From the NCBI RefSeq assembly GCF_007570835.1, contig NZ_SUNC01000004.1, positions 62,001-126,000 of the forward strand: a DNA stretch of 64,000 bases, written 5' to 3'. Origin of the DNA: Croceicoccus sediminis (lineage in GTDB: Bacteria; Pseudomonadota; Alphaproteobacteria; Sphingomonadales; Sphingomonadaceae). A model generated the notes under the pieces. It saw only the letters and a program-made list of their open reading frames with translations. It was not told where the DNA came from and searched no databases. The position numbers and the translations under genes are program-made. This document shows, in pieces, positions 33,677 through 41,991 of the stretch (the first letter of the stretch is position 1; every line of letters starts with the position of its first letter).

Positions 33677-34821
33677 CATTCCGCGTCTTCTCCGATCTGG
33701 ATAGCGCGCTAGCCGCAGAAGAAGCGCTGTTCGACTGCGTTGGCGAAGGCGCGGAGTCCGCTTGCCTGTTGTGGAGCGCCAGACGCGGGCTGGTAACACC
33801 GCGCTCGCTATCCCAGCGACCCGGATTTATCGACAGCGCCCGGCAGAGCGCCGCAGGGGGTTGGCCGGTAAGCGTGCGGTCATCGGGCGGAGACCTCGTC
33901 CCGCAAGGTCCGGGAACGCTCAATTTCTGCCGTGTATGGATGCCATCCGGCCCGATCTCCATCGAGGAGGGCTACAAGGCAATCTGCGACCCGATCCGGT
34001 CGGTACTCGGCGGATATTGTGCGCCGGTCGAAGCGTGCTTCTGCGATGGCAAATACAATGTCGTTGTCGCCGGCCGCAAAGTCGCAGGCACGGCACAGCG
34101 TCGCCGCCAGCTGAAAGGCCGCCTTGTCGTTCTCGCCCATGCCATGATCCTCGTGAACGAGGACATCGCGCCCGGGGTCGACGCGGTAAATGCTCTTCAG
34201 GCCTCACTGGGGTTCGGCGGCGATGTCAGGGCCGCCGCGCATGTCAATGCGTCCGAAGTCATGTCCGATCCGACGCTCACGCCGCGAAAGCTCGCTGCGC
34301 GGATCGCAAGCGCGATGGACCGGGCCGATAGCCAGCGGGCCCATGAAACCGTCAAACCTGAAAAAACCCGACCCGCAGTTCGGAATGCCCGAAGCCCACG
34401 TTTTTCAATCGGCATCGGGCCAAGGCAGGTATCAACAAGAGAGGATCGTAAAATGACCGGAGCCATCCAGTTTCTCATCAAGCTCACCGTCGGTGCGGAC
34501 AAGCGCGATGCGTGGAAGACACTCATGCACGAAATGCTGGCTGCGACCGAGAAGGAGCCCGGGACGCTCGTCTACGAATGGTATGTCGATGATGCGACCG
34601 GCAGGTTTCAGCTGCACGAACGCTATGCCGACCAAGCCGCATGCGAGAACCATATCGATAATTTCGTGACGAACTTTGCCGAACGTTTTCTCGGCATTGC
34701 ATCGGACATCGAATTCACCGTCTGCGGCGACCCAAGCGAAAAAGTCCGGGAAGTGCTCGCCGGGCTTGCCCCCAGCTATTTCGCCCTAACCGCTGGCTTT
34801 GCCCGCTTCGATCGCGCCTAA
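33673..34821 (+). CDS. Lipoate-protein ligase-like protein reading through into an ABM domain
   Basis: 382 aa if translated as one chain. It begins at ATG 33673, overlapping the E2 stop by ATGA. Residues 1-215 are a lipoate/biotin-ligase fold: VRSSGGDLVPQGPGTLNFCR matches the LplA RRxSGGGAVFHD-GNLN motif, and YNVVVAGRKVAGTAQRRR matches its catalytic-lysine strand (K136). It probably lipoylates the stand-alone lipoyl domain. Residues 216-260 look like non-coding sequence without a stop. Residue 261 on is an ABM domain that has its own ribosome site (separate entry). The fusion may be accidental or real. Confidence 0.72.
   Translation: MTFRVFSDLDSALAAEEALFDCVGEGAESACLLWSARRGLVTPRSLSQRPGFIDSARQSAAGGWPVSVRSSGGDLVPQGPGTLNFCRVWMPSGPISIEEGYKAICDPIRSVLGGYCAPVEACFCDGKYNVVVAGRKVAGTAQRRRQLKGRLVVLAHAMILVNEDIAPGVDAVNALQASLGFGGDVRAAAHVNASEVMSDPTLTPRKLAARIASAMDRADSQRAHETVKPEKTRPAVRNARSPRFSIGIGPRQVSTREDRKMTGAIQFLIKLTVGADKRDAWKTLMHEMLAATEKEPGTLVYEWYVDDATGRFQLHERYADQAACENHIDNFVTNFAERFLGIASDIEFTVCGDPSEKVREVLAGLAPSYFALTAGFARFDRA
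34453..34821 (+). other. ABM-domain protein, internal start (probable own translation)
   Basis: ATG at 34453 is preceded by AGAGGA with 7-base spacing, giving a 122-aa protein MTGAIQFLIKLTVGADKRDA with TLVYEWYVDDATGRFQLHER, an ABM-fold quinol-monooxygenase-like pattern. It is in frame with the upstream ligase without any stop between. Its 3' end overlaps the convergent regulator gene by 36 bases. Its role next to a lipoyl enzyme complex is unclear. Confidence 0.65.
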
Positions 34822-36663
34822 CCGCGCGGCACCGGGCCGCATGATGCCCAGCGACTTGATCTTCCGGTGAAGCGTGGCCCGACTAATCCCGCACCGTCGG
34901 GCCGCCTCACTGACGTTCCAGTTGGTGCTGGCCAGCGCATCGGTGAACAACGTGACTTGCGTGTCTTTCGCAGGGCTGCTGGGCGCATTGGCAGCCAGGG
35001 AGCCTTGCGCAAAGAACGCATCGGGCAAGTCGTGCAGCATGATCTCACCGCCTTTGGACAGCAACGACGCCCGGCGCAGAACGAGGCGCAGTTCCCGGAA
35101 ATTGCCCGGCCAGCGATAGGCAAGCAGCGCATCCATAGCCTCAGGACTGATCGGCCGGTGACGTTCGTCGACCCCGTCGCGCATCCGCTCCACGATGCGC
35201 TTCAGGTCACGCCGCTGGGACAAGGGCATCAGGGTCACCACGTCCCCCGCGAGATGCGAACGCAATTGCGCGATGATGTCCGGATCGCAGCTGGATTTGC
35301 CCGTGGCGATGACATGAATGCCCGGCCCCTCAGGTCCGGAAGGAGATGAATTTTCCAGATCGCTCAACAAGCGGGCAACCTGCAGTTGCACGCCTGGCGA
35401 CAGCCCGGCGATATCGCGCAAATGTAGAGTAGCCCGCGGCACGTCCGGCCCGGCTGCGGCGCAGGCGCGAACCTGCTCCAGAAGATGCGCGACGCGTGTG
35501 GTTTCTCCGTCAACTGCGATGTCCGCCGCATCGATCGTGATGATCGGGCTTTGGCCCAGGGTGGCATCGAAATGAAGCGCGCGGACGAGGGACAGCTTGC
35601 CAGTACCGGGCTCGCCACAAAGGTGCAGCGGCAAGCCTGCGCGAAAGAGGCACCTCAAACGTCGCAACATCGCACGCTGATCGTCATCGCCCCCTTCGAG
35701 ATCGGCAAGCGCCAACCGCGCCGGATGGCTGGGTGAAGGCGGCGGCTGACGCGGCCCGTCATGGCAATAGCTGGCAAGCCGCCGGGGTTTGGGCAGCGAA
35801 GGCATCAGCGTCAGCGAACCCGTGTCGCTTTCTGCCATAAGCACGCCGCCATTGGTCCCGACGAGCTGATTGACCGACGTGTCGATGATGTCGCCAAGTG
35901 CGCTTCCGATAATCGGCAACACGCTATCCCGGCCAAGTGCGCTGGCCGCCGCATGTGTCGCACCGCGAATGATGCCGTCAGTATCGACCGCGATGAGGGC
36001 GTTCAGATACTCGTCCATCCCGCTGCGCGCGGGCGCGACCGAAGTCCGGACCATGTCGCGGAATTTTTCGTGAAACAGGCGCGCCTGGATCCGGCCGGTC
36101 GCCATGCGCAGGACGTGTTCTGCAAAGCTGCGGTCGCGAATGTCGCCGCGGTCGATTGCCGAAATGCAGATCGCGCCGATCGGTTCATCCGATTGGTCGA
36201 AGATCGGGGCCGACGTACATACGAAACGGGACAGCCGCGCAAAATAATGCTCGCTTCCCATAACGGTCAGCATTTGCCGGTGGCGCAGCGCCATGCCCAG
36301 GCCGTTGGTGCCTGCGATCTGTTCGGTCCAGCAGCTCCCGGCGCTGATCCCGGCCTGTTCGAAGTCCGTCCCGGCAGGCTGGCCAATGTCGTGCATCACG
36401 AGCACGCATTGATCGTCGGCAATGGCCGCGAAGTGGCCCGCGCTGCGGGACACGTCGCTTAACCACTGCAGCTCGCTGAAATTGCCGGACAGCCGGTCGA
36501 CGAAAGACTGGCGGCTGTGCTGCAGTTCACGGTCCTGCAGCCGAAGCAGCGGGCGCCGCGTATCGCGCGACAAGCGATGCTGCGTGTCGCACCGTTTCCA
36601 CGACGCCACGATCGCGTCGCGCTCTGCCTGGGACCTCAGCAAGTCCTGTACCGGCGATTGCAC
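34786..36663 (-). CDS. AcoR-like GAF/AAA+/Fis regulator with degenerate AAA+ domain
   Basis: About 625 aa from GTG 36663, which has AGGGGAGAAG 7 bases upstream; TTG 36717 is a weaker alternative. The N-terminal AcoR-type GAF/sensor carries GTNGLGMALRHRQMLTVMG and EHYFARLSRFVCTSAPIFD. Then comes an AAA+ core with Walker A GEPGTGKLSL and C-terminal Fis helix-turn-helix NVSEAARRCGISRATLHRKI. The GAFTGA loop that contacts sigma-54 is absent, and the Walker B DE is replaced (LHLRDIAGLS). It lies convergent to the dehydrogenase module and probably controls it, but without the classical sigma-54 mechanism. Confidence 0.8.
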   Translation of the reverse strand: MQSPVQDLLRSQAERDAIVASWKRCDTQHRLSRDTRRPLLRLQDRELQHSRQSFVDRLSGNFSELQWLSDVSRSAGHFAAIADDQCVLVMHDIGQPAGTDFEQAGISAGSCWTEQIAGTNGLGMALRHRQMLTVMGSEHYFARLSRFVCTSAPIFDQSDEPIGAICISAIDRGDIRDRSFAEHVLRMATGRIQARLFHEKFRDMVRTSVAPARSGMDEYLNALIAVDTDGIIRGATHAAASALGRDSVLPIIGSALGDIIDTSVNQLVGTNGGVLMAESDTGSLTLMPSLPKPRRLASYCHDGPRQPPPSPSHPARLALADLEGGDDDQRAMLRRLRCLFRAGLPLHLCGEPGTGKLSLVRALHFDATLGQSPIITIDAADIAVDGETTRVAHLLEQVRACAAAGPDVPRATLHLRDIAGLSPGVQLQVARLLSDLENSSPSGPEGPGIHVIATGKSSCDPDIIAQLRSHLAGDVVTLMPLSQRRDLKRIVERMRDGVDERHRPISPEAMDALLAYRWPGNFRELRLVLRRASLLSKGGEIMLHDLPDAFFAQGSLAANAPSSPAKDTQVTLFTDALASTNWNVSEAARRCGISRATLHRKIKSLGIMRPGAARLGAIEAGKASG

Positions 36664-36793
36664 GTCAGCTTCTCCCCTGGGCACCGGGTGATGAGAACGT
36701 CCCCCATCACCCGGCAACCAAACGGACTGCCTGCACCAGGGCCAAGATCAGCCGGACCTGACCTTCAGCAGGGCACAGGCAGCGCCGGTCAGA

Positions 36794-37273
36794 TCAGTCC
36801 AGCAATGACTTCAGATCAAGCTTCTCGAAGTCTTCGAGCGAAATACGCTCCAGCGCCTTGAAGAAGCGCGTCTTGATGAGTGTCTTCGAGCCGTCTTCGT
36901 GATGCTCTTCAAGCAGGCGGTCGTCGCCGGGTTTGCCAACGATCGTGATAAGGATCGTCGCGCCCTTTTCCTTCGTCTGGGGCGCGTGCACCTCTGGCGG
37001 CACTTCCCACGAAAGTTCGCCTTCCTTGTAGGAGATCTCGTCGTTGAACCACTCGCCTTCCAGGGTATAGCCGGAAGCCTTGCAATAGTGCCCATGCCGC
37101 TTTGCCTTGCTCCACGGCGGCATCTTGATGCTCTGCAACACCACATTGCTTTCTTCATCGACATTATAGACCCGGAAGAACGCGCCCGGGATCAGGTAGA
37201 GAGGGAGCCATGGCACCTTCTCTGTGTCGATATGATTTTCGTGCGCGTTTTCTGCTTCCACGATGTTACTCAT
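36794..37273 (-). CDS. ChrR-type cupin protein (second)
   Basis: 159 aa, ATG 37273 with GAAGGAA 6 bases upstream. Metal-site candidates are KRHGHYCKASGYTLEGEWF and SWEVPPEVHAPQT. It resembles the first cupin in arrangement (H-x-H/GY then P-x-x-H) but is a distant paralogue. ChrR-like cupins include small dioxygenases and hydrolases of ring-cleavage pathways. It follows TonB receptor 3 by 108 bases on the same strand, so it may share its transcript. Confidence 0.72.
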   Translation of the reverse strand: MSNIVEAENAHENHIDTEKVPWLPLYLIPGAFFRVYNVDEESNVVLQSIKMPPWSKAKRHGHYCKASGYTLEGEWFNDEISYKEGELSWEVPPEVHAPQTKEKGATILITIVGKPGDDRLLEEHHEDGSKTLIKTRFFKALERISLEDFEKLDLKSLLD

Positions 37274-37381
37274 AGCTAGTTCCTTCGTGTTTGAAGTCGT
37301 AGTGCGAGATCCGGGATTCAAACGAATATGGATCGATCTCACCTTACGTCAGCGTTGGCCCCTGCTTTCGAATAAATGCCC

Positions 37382-39697
37382 TCAATCGGCCCGCAGCGTC
37401 AGCGTTGCGCCGATCATGCGGGGCGCGGCATCGTTGACGAGCGTGCCGAATGCTCCGATCGGAAAATAACCGTCGAGGTAGTGCTTGTCGGTAAGGTTGG
37501 TCACCCAGGCCATGAGGGACCACCGGTCATCACGCGATGAATAACCAACCGAGGCGTTGATCAGCGCGTAGGAATCCTGGCGGCTGGTGTTCTGCGGGGT
37601 CCACCAGAAACCGTCGTTGTAATAAAGGTTCGCGCTGGCCTTGATGCGCCCGCCCTGGTCGATTCTCTTGGAATAATTAAGGCCGAGGTTCCCGACGATA
37701 CGCGGAGTTTTCTGCACCTCGTTCCCGGTGACGTCGACGATGGCGGAATCGTCGCCGATGGCGCCTTTGACGACCCCGACATAGTCGGTGAAGCTGATGT
37801 ACTTGGAATCTTCCCAGGCCAGAGATGCGTTGAGCGTCAGCGCCCTGCTGAGCGATGCCTCGAGCGTGGTCTCGATACCATATTGCTCCGCATGACCGGC
37901 CGATTGCAGGGTGAGCAACTGGACACCATCGACGATGACCTGCTTGTCGACCTGAAGGTCGGTGCGGTCGTAATAGAACGCCGAGGTATTCCAGCGAACC
38001 CGGCCGTCGAACAGATCCAGCTTCGAGCCGATCTCATAGTTCGTCAGCTTTTCAGGAGCGACCGGGCCGGGAACCTTCGGAGTGGTGATGTTCCAGACCC
38101 CGGATTTGTAACCCTTGCTGTAAGTCGCGTAGAACAACATGCCGTCGTCCTGATAGGACAGGGTCACCTTGGGGGTGAAACTGTTGTAGGTTTTGCTCTT
38201 GTCCGAATATTCGACGAGCGTTCCCGGGATCAGCGTATTGGTCCCGTCGACGAAGTAATCTTCGGCATCATAAAGCCGCTTGTTCTCGGTGCTGTAGCGG
38301 GCCCCTGCCGTGACACTGAGCTGGTCTGTCAGGGGAATCGTCGTTTCGCCATAGGCAGCCCAGTTTCGCGTACGCACGAACGCCTGCTGCACCGCACCCT
38401 TGATGGGAGCCGGAAACAGGAAGTCGGAACTCGTGAGGTTCGGGGCAAGGCCCGCGTCGTCATGGAAGAAGTAGAGGCCAGCGACCCATTTCACCGCGCT
38501 CGATGGTTTGGATACCAGCTGGAGTTCGCCGGAATAGGTATCGTCCGGGATCGGCGCGGACGAGCGCAGGATATTGAGCGGGCCACCGTCGATATCGAGC
38601 CCGTTGAAATTGCGATACCGCCGGTAATTGCCCAAGGCGACCAGATCGGCAAAGCCAAGTTCCGTATCGGCACGCAGGGTGAACGACGTCGACTTCGTCT
38701 CTGAGAAATTGACGTTCTTCTTGCCGCCGCGTTCATAGACGACACCGTCGATGTAGCTGGCCGGCACAACGTAGTTTTCCAGGATCTGCGGATTGCCAAA
38801 GACAAAACCCAGGCTGGTCAAATCGATGTTGCGAACCGAAGGCGCATCGTCCGAGCTGATATCGGAATGCTCGATCGAACCTGTCAGCTTGAAGATATCG
38901 GCCGGTTCCCAGACGAACTTACCGCGAATGCCCCACGATTCCTCCTTGCCGTTGAAGCCTTCGCTGGGGGCGATTGCCGGGCGCTTGAGATAGCTGTCGC
39001 GGCGCGTGCCAGCTGCATAAATCCCGACCGACAGGGTATCGGTGACACCACCTGAAACCTCGAGCTTGGCTTCGCGCCGATCGTAATCGCCGACGGTCAG
39101 CGAAGCCCTCGCCCGGAATTCCTGCTTCGGCGTCAGGGTGAGCAGGTTGATGGCGCCAGCAAGAGCGTTGCGCCCATATAGCGTGCCCTGCGGCCCGGCG
39201 ACGACTTCGATGCGCTCCACGCCCAGAAGGTTTGCCATGAGCGAGTTGATCTCGGGCTGGTAGATACCGTCGATGTAGAAGGCGACACTGGAATCGGTGT
39301 TCGGCGATTGAAGGTCGCTGCCGACCCCTCTCAGGAACGGCTTTGCCGAACCGCCGACCTGATTGAAGATCAGCGAAGGCGCGAGGAGCTGGATGTCCTG
39401 ATTGGTCGAAACTCTCACCGCTTCCAACCGGTTTTCCGTGAAAGCCGTGATTGCAATCGGAACATCCTGCAGACGCTCTGACCTCTTCTGCGCGGTGACG
39501 ACGATTTCCTCGATCTGCATCGAATCGGCGCCGTCATCCGCCGTCTGCGCGGACGCATGGCCAGCAGCAGTCATGCTCACGATCGCGCCGCCCAGGGCTA
39601 GGCCCGCGCCTCTCAGCAAATCGCCACGCAGGCGGTCCGCCCTCAAGTGGCGCACCTTGCCCGATTTGTTCACGGCAACATCAACTAACTTCGACAT
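37382..39697 (-). CDS. TonB-dependent outer-membrane receptor (third)
   Basis: 771 aa. The signal peptide ends at ASAQ (residue 51), the TonB box is IEEIVVTAQKRSERLQDVPI (62-81), the plug has VERIEVVAGPQGTLYGRNAL, and the barrel ends GATLTLRAD. It is about as long as receptor 2 but clearly different from it, so they may serve different forms of the substrate. Operator copy 6 lies 62 bases upstream, which puts it in the same regulon as receptor 2. Confidence 0.94.
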   Translation of the reverse strand: MSKLVDVAVNKSGKVRHLRADRLRGDLLRGAGLALGGAIVSMTAAGHASAQTADDGADSMQIEEIVVTAQKRSERLQDVPIAITAFTENRLEAVRVSTNQDIQLLAPSLIFNQVGGSAKPFLRGVGSDLQSPNTDSSVAFYIDGIYQPEINSLMANLLGVERIEVVAGPQGTLYGRNALAGAINLLTLTPKQEFRARASLTVGDYDRREAKLEVSGGVTDTLSVGIYAAGTRRDSYLKRPAIAPSEGFNGKEESWGIRGKFVWEPADIFKLTGSIEHSDISSDDAPSVRNIDLTSLGFVFGNPQILENYVVPASYIDGVVYERGGKKNVNFSETKSTSFTLRADTELGFADLVALGNYRRYRNFNGLDIDGGPLNILRSSAPIPDDTYSGELQLVSKPSSAVKWVAGLYFFHDDAGLAPNLTSSDFLFPAPIKGAVQQAFVRTRNWAAYGETTIPLTDQLSVTAGARYSTENKRLYDAEDYFVDGTNTLIPGTLVEYSDKSKTYNSFTPKVTLSYQDDGMLFYATYSKGYKSGVWNITTPKVPGPVAPEKLTNYEIGSKLDLFDGRVRWNTSAFYYDRTDLQVDKQVIVDGVQLLTLQSAGHAEQYGIETTLEASLSRALTLNASLAWEDSKYISFTDYVGVVKGAIGDDSAIVDVTGNEVQKTPRIVGNLGLNYSKRIDQGGRIKASANLYYNDGFWWTPQNTSRQDSYALINASVGYSSRDDRWSLMAWVTNLTDKHYLDGYFPIGAFGTLVNDAAPRMIGATLTLRAD

Positions 39698-39759
39698 CTA
39701 ACTGACCCCTCCCGGCCTACAGACTCATGCAGATTTTTTTGCTTCACCTTCCGTTATCA

Positions 39760-39778
39760 GAATGGTGAATCATTAGTC
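39760..39778. promoter_or_regulatory. 19-bp operator copy 6 (TonB receptor 3)
   Basis: GAATGGTGAATCATTAGTC, 62 bases upstream of the receptor start. An extra half-site GACTCATG lies closer to the gene at 39722-39729. Confidence 0.75.
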
Positions 39779-40113
39779 ATATACTTATCTGCGCTCGCGG
39801 CCCCGGTCAAATCAAAAAGCGATTGGTCGGGTTCGGGGGGCGGATATGCCAAGGGCATCAGCACTCTCGGTCGGGAATTTCGGGTGCCGATCTTGCACGG
39901 CGATGCCGCCGCCCGGATTGCTCCGGACGGTTTATCGAAGCTGTGCCACTGGCTTTTGATCCGCGCTGGCAGTCACCTGCGGCAATGAGGCGTGGTTCGG
40001 GGGAATCCGTGGATCCTGCTCGGCAGCTTTGACCCACAACACGTCTGCAACTGCTGTGGGCTATTCACCCCGCCACGCTCGACGATCGCTCCCGCGCGAG
40101 TGCTTGCAGATGC
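39779..40113. other. Intergenic region downstream of the SDR gene
   Basis: About 335 bases with no supportable gene. A possible hairpin (CCCACA ... TGTGGG) at about 40030-40060 may be a terminator for the leftward SDR gene. Confidence 0.45.
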
Positions 40114-40893
40114 TTAGTCGTCCGATGTCACGGACGAGAATGGAGGCCGCATCGAAGAGCCGTTGTCGACCATCAGTTCCGTGCCTGTAATGAAGCGCGC
40201 CGCTTCCGAACCCAGGAACAGGACAGCCGCAGCCACGTCGCTCGGTGCGCCATGGCTTCCGAACGGCAGCACTCCTTCCGGCACGCCGCGTGGCTTCAAC
40301 GACAGGACATTCTCCATCATCGGCGTCTCGATCTCGTTCGGGTGCACCGAGTTGCAGCGGATCTTGTAGCCCTGGTCCTGGCAATAGGCCGCGATGGACT
40401 TGGTCATCGAACGCACCGCCCCCTTCGAGGAGGAGTAGGCGAATGCCATGCCAAACCCCTGGTGCGACCCGGTCGAAACGACGTTCACGATGGATGCGTG
40501 GTCGGACATTTTCAGCAGCGGGAGCATCGTCTGGCAGCCAAAGGCCGTCCCCGTGCAATTGACCGCCATGACCCGGTCGAAGTCCTGCTCCGCCATGTCT
40601 TCGACGCTGCCGAGGATCGTGATGCCCGCGTTGTTCACGAGAATGTCGAGACGACCGTACTTGTCCTGAACGAAATCCCGGGCATGGTTCCAGGCGCCCT
40701 TCGAGCTGACGTCGAGTTCGAGGAAGACGGCACTATGCCCGATCTGGTCGGCAACGCGGGTGCCCAGTTCCACATCGACATCGGCGACGATGACCTTGGC
40801 GCCCTCTTCAGCGAAAAGCTTCGCTATTCCGGCCCCGATCCCCGACGCTCCGCCCGTGATCAGCGACACCTTGCCCGCAACTTGATTTCCCAC
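40114..40893 (-). CDS. Short-chain dehydrogenase/reductase (classical SDR)
   Basis: 259 aa. Cofactor motif LITGGASGIGAGIAKLF, NNAG, active-site Ser in VSTGSHQGFGMA and YSSSK with Tyr and Lys. Asp after the second beta strand (IVADVD) suggests NAD rather than NADP. GTG 40893 is chosen (GAGGG a few bases upstream); a TTG at 40914 would nearly touch the operator. It oxidises or reduces a ring or side-chain alcohol/ketone. It is a single gene with an operator copy 26 bases upstream and is divergent from the VOC gene to its right. Confidence 0.88.
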   Translation of the reverse strand: MGNQVAGKVSLITGGASGIGAGIAKLFAEEGAKVIVADVDVELGTRVADQIGHSAVFLELDVSSKGAWNHARDFVQDKYGRLDILVNNAGITILGSVEDMAEQDFDRVMAVNCTGTAFGCQTMLPLLKMSDHASIVNVVSTGSHQGFGMAFAYSSSKGAVRSMTKSIAAYCQDQGYKIRCNSVHPNEIETPMMENVLSLKPRGVPEGVLPFGSHGAPSDVAAAVLFLGSEAARFITGTELMVDNGSSMRPPFSSVTSDD

Positions 40894-40919
40894 AGCACCC
40901 TCGATAAATTGCAATTACT

Positions 40920-40938
40920 GATTTACGAATCATTATTG
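40920..40938. promoter_or_regulatory. 19-bp operator copy 7 (SDR gene)
   Basis: GATTTACGAATCATTATTG, 26 bases upstream of the SDR start. The VOC gene on the other strand starts 153 bases away, so it might be affected too. Only the last base differs at an otherwise conserved place. Confidence 0.7.
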
Positions 40939-41091
40939 CATGTTGGCTGCGACATGGTCAAGGCACGAGCGACCCGGCCCGCGCGTCGCGATTCCAGGTA
41001 AGCACGAATACGCGGTCGATCAGCCAAAGGCTCATGGCTCCGACAAGAACAGGTCCTGAACTTGGGCCAGGCAAAGCGAGAGGGAGAACAC

Positions 41092-41556
41092 ATGCCCGAG
41101 ATTTCACTTTTTCACGTGGCCATCAAGACGGTCGACCTCGAAAAGTCGCGGCGATTCTATTGCGATCTGCTCGGCCTGGTGTGTGCACCGCGCGCAAACC
41201 TTCCTTTCCCGGGGCTATGGCTTTCACAACCCGGAAGAGAAGATCTGGCCATCATCCACCTCTATGCCGGAGACGCGGCCCTGGAGGATGACGGGACATT
41301 TGCGATCGGGGCCGGAACGATCGACCACGTTTCCCTCAAGACCGAAGGCTTCTACGAATACCGCGCGCGATTGGAAGCAAGCGGCGCCGAATGGCGCGAA
41401 AACGTCTTGCCGGATATCGGCGTATGGCAGATCTTCGCCTATGATCCGAGCCGCGTCCTTATCGAGCTTACATTCATCGCCGAAAACGAGGCTGGCGATG
41501 TACCGGTCGTCTCTCCCGAAAAACAATATCGGCCGCGCGAACGGTTCTTCGAATAA
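41092..41556 (+). CDS. VOC-superfamily protein C (glyoxalase-like)
   Basis: 154 aa. Two half-domains of the VOC fold: ISLFHVAIKTVDLEKSRRFY at the start and IDHVSLKTEGFYEYRARLEA, ending VWQIFAYDPSRVLIELTF with the terminal glutamate ligand. ATG 41092 has AGGGAGAACA just before. It is the last gene of the catabolic region, 57 bases before the two tRNA genes. Its precise reaction is unknown. Confidence 0.87.
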   Translation: MPEISLFHVAIKTVDLEKSRRFYCDLLGLVCAPRANLPFPGLWLSQPGREDLAIIHLYAGDAALEDDGTFAIGAGTIDHVSLKTEGFYEYRARLEASGAEWRENVLPDIGVWQIFAYDPSRVLIELTFIAENEAGDVPVVSPEKQYRPRERFFE

Positions 41557-41613
41557 GGCGCAAGGTGCCTTGGGGGCTCACGAAATCAGCGGTAGCGTTG
41601 GCCAGTTCCGATT

Positions 41614-41687
41614 TGGAGCGGGTGAAGGGAATCGAACCCTCGTCGTCAGCTTGGGAAGCTGCTGCTCTACCATTGAGCTACACCCGC
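41614..41687 (-). tRNA. tRNA-Gly (CCC)
   Basis: Cloverleaf on the minus strand: acceptor GCGGGTG pairs with CACCCGC, D-arm GCTCAATGGTAGAGC, anticodon loop TTCCCAA (anticodon CCC), T-loop GTTCGATTC, and encoded CCA end. Confidence 0.93.
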
Positions 41688-41831
41688 GAGGCGGCGGTTC
41701 AATTCGCAAAGGTTTGGGCAGGCGTCAAACGATTCGGTTTGCACGCCTGAAAACGCCGCCGGCCACAGTTGCGGACCATGGCCTGAAAGGTCCGGCCAGA
41801 CCGGTCATTCCCGGCGCTTTCACCTTGCGAA

Positions 41832-41907
41832 TGGTGGGCGGTGAGGGGCTCGAACCCCCGACCCTCTCGGTGTAAACGAGATGCTCTACCAACTGAGCTA
41901 ACCGCCC
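41832..41907 (-). tRNA. tRNA-Val (TAC)
   Basis: Minus strand: acceptor GGGCGGT pairs with ACCGCCC, D-arm GCTCAGTTGGTAGAGC, anticodon loop TTTACAC (anticodon TAC), T-loop GTTCGAGCC, encoded CCA. It lies 144 bases upstream of tRNA-Gly on the same strand. Confidence 0.94.
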
Positions 41908-41991
41908 TTGCCGCGGCGCTTAGCGCAAAGTTCAGCGCGGTGAAAGCCGTGTTTTCGTGAACGAAACCGCCGGGCGCGCGTTCGATCAGGC

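Noticed and set aside
39823-40032. 69-aa ORF in the gap between TonB receptor 3 and SDR
   Set aside because: No ribosome site, no known family, composition like non-coding DNA.
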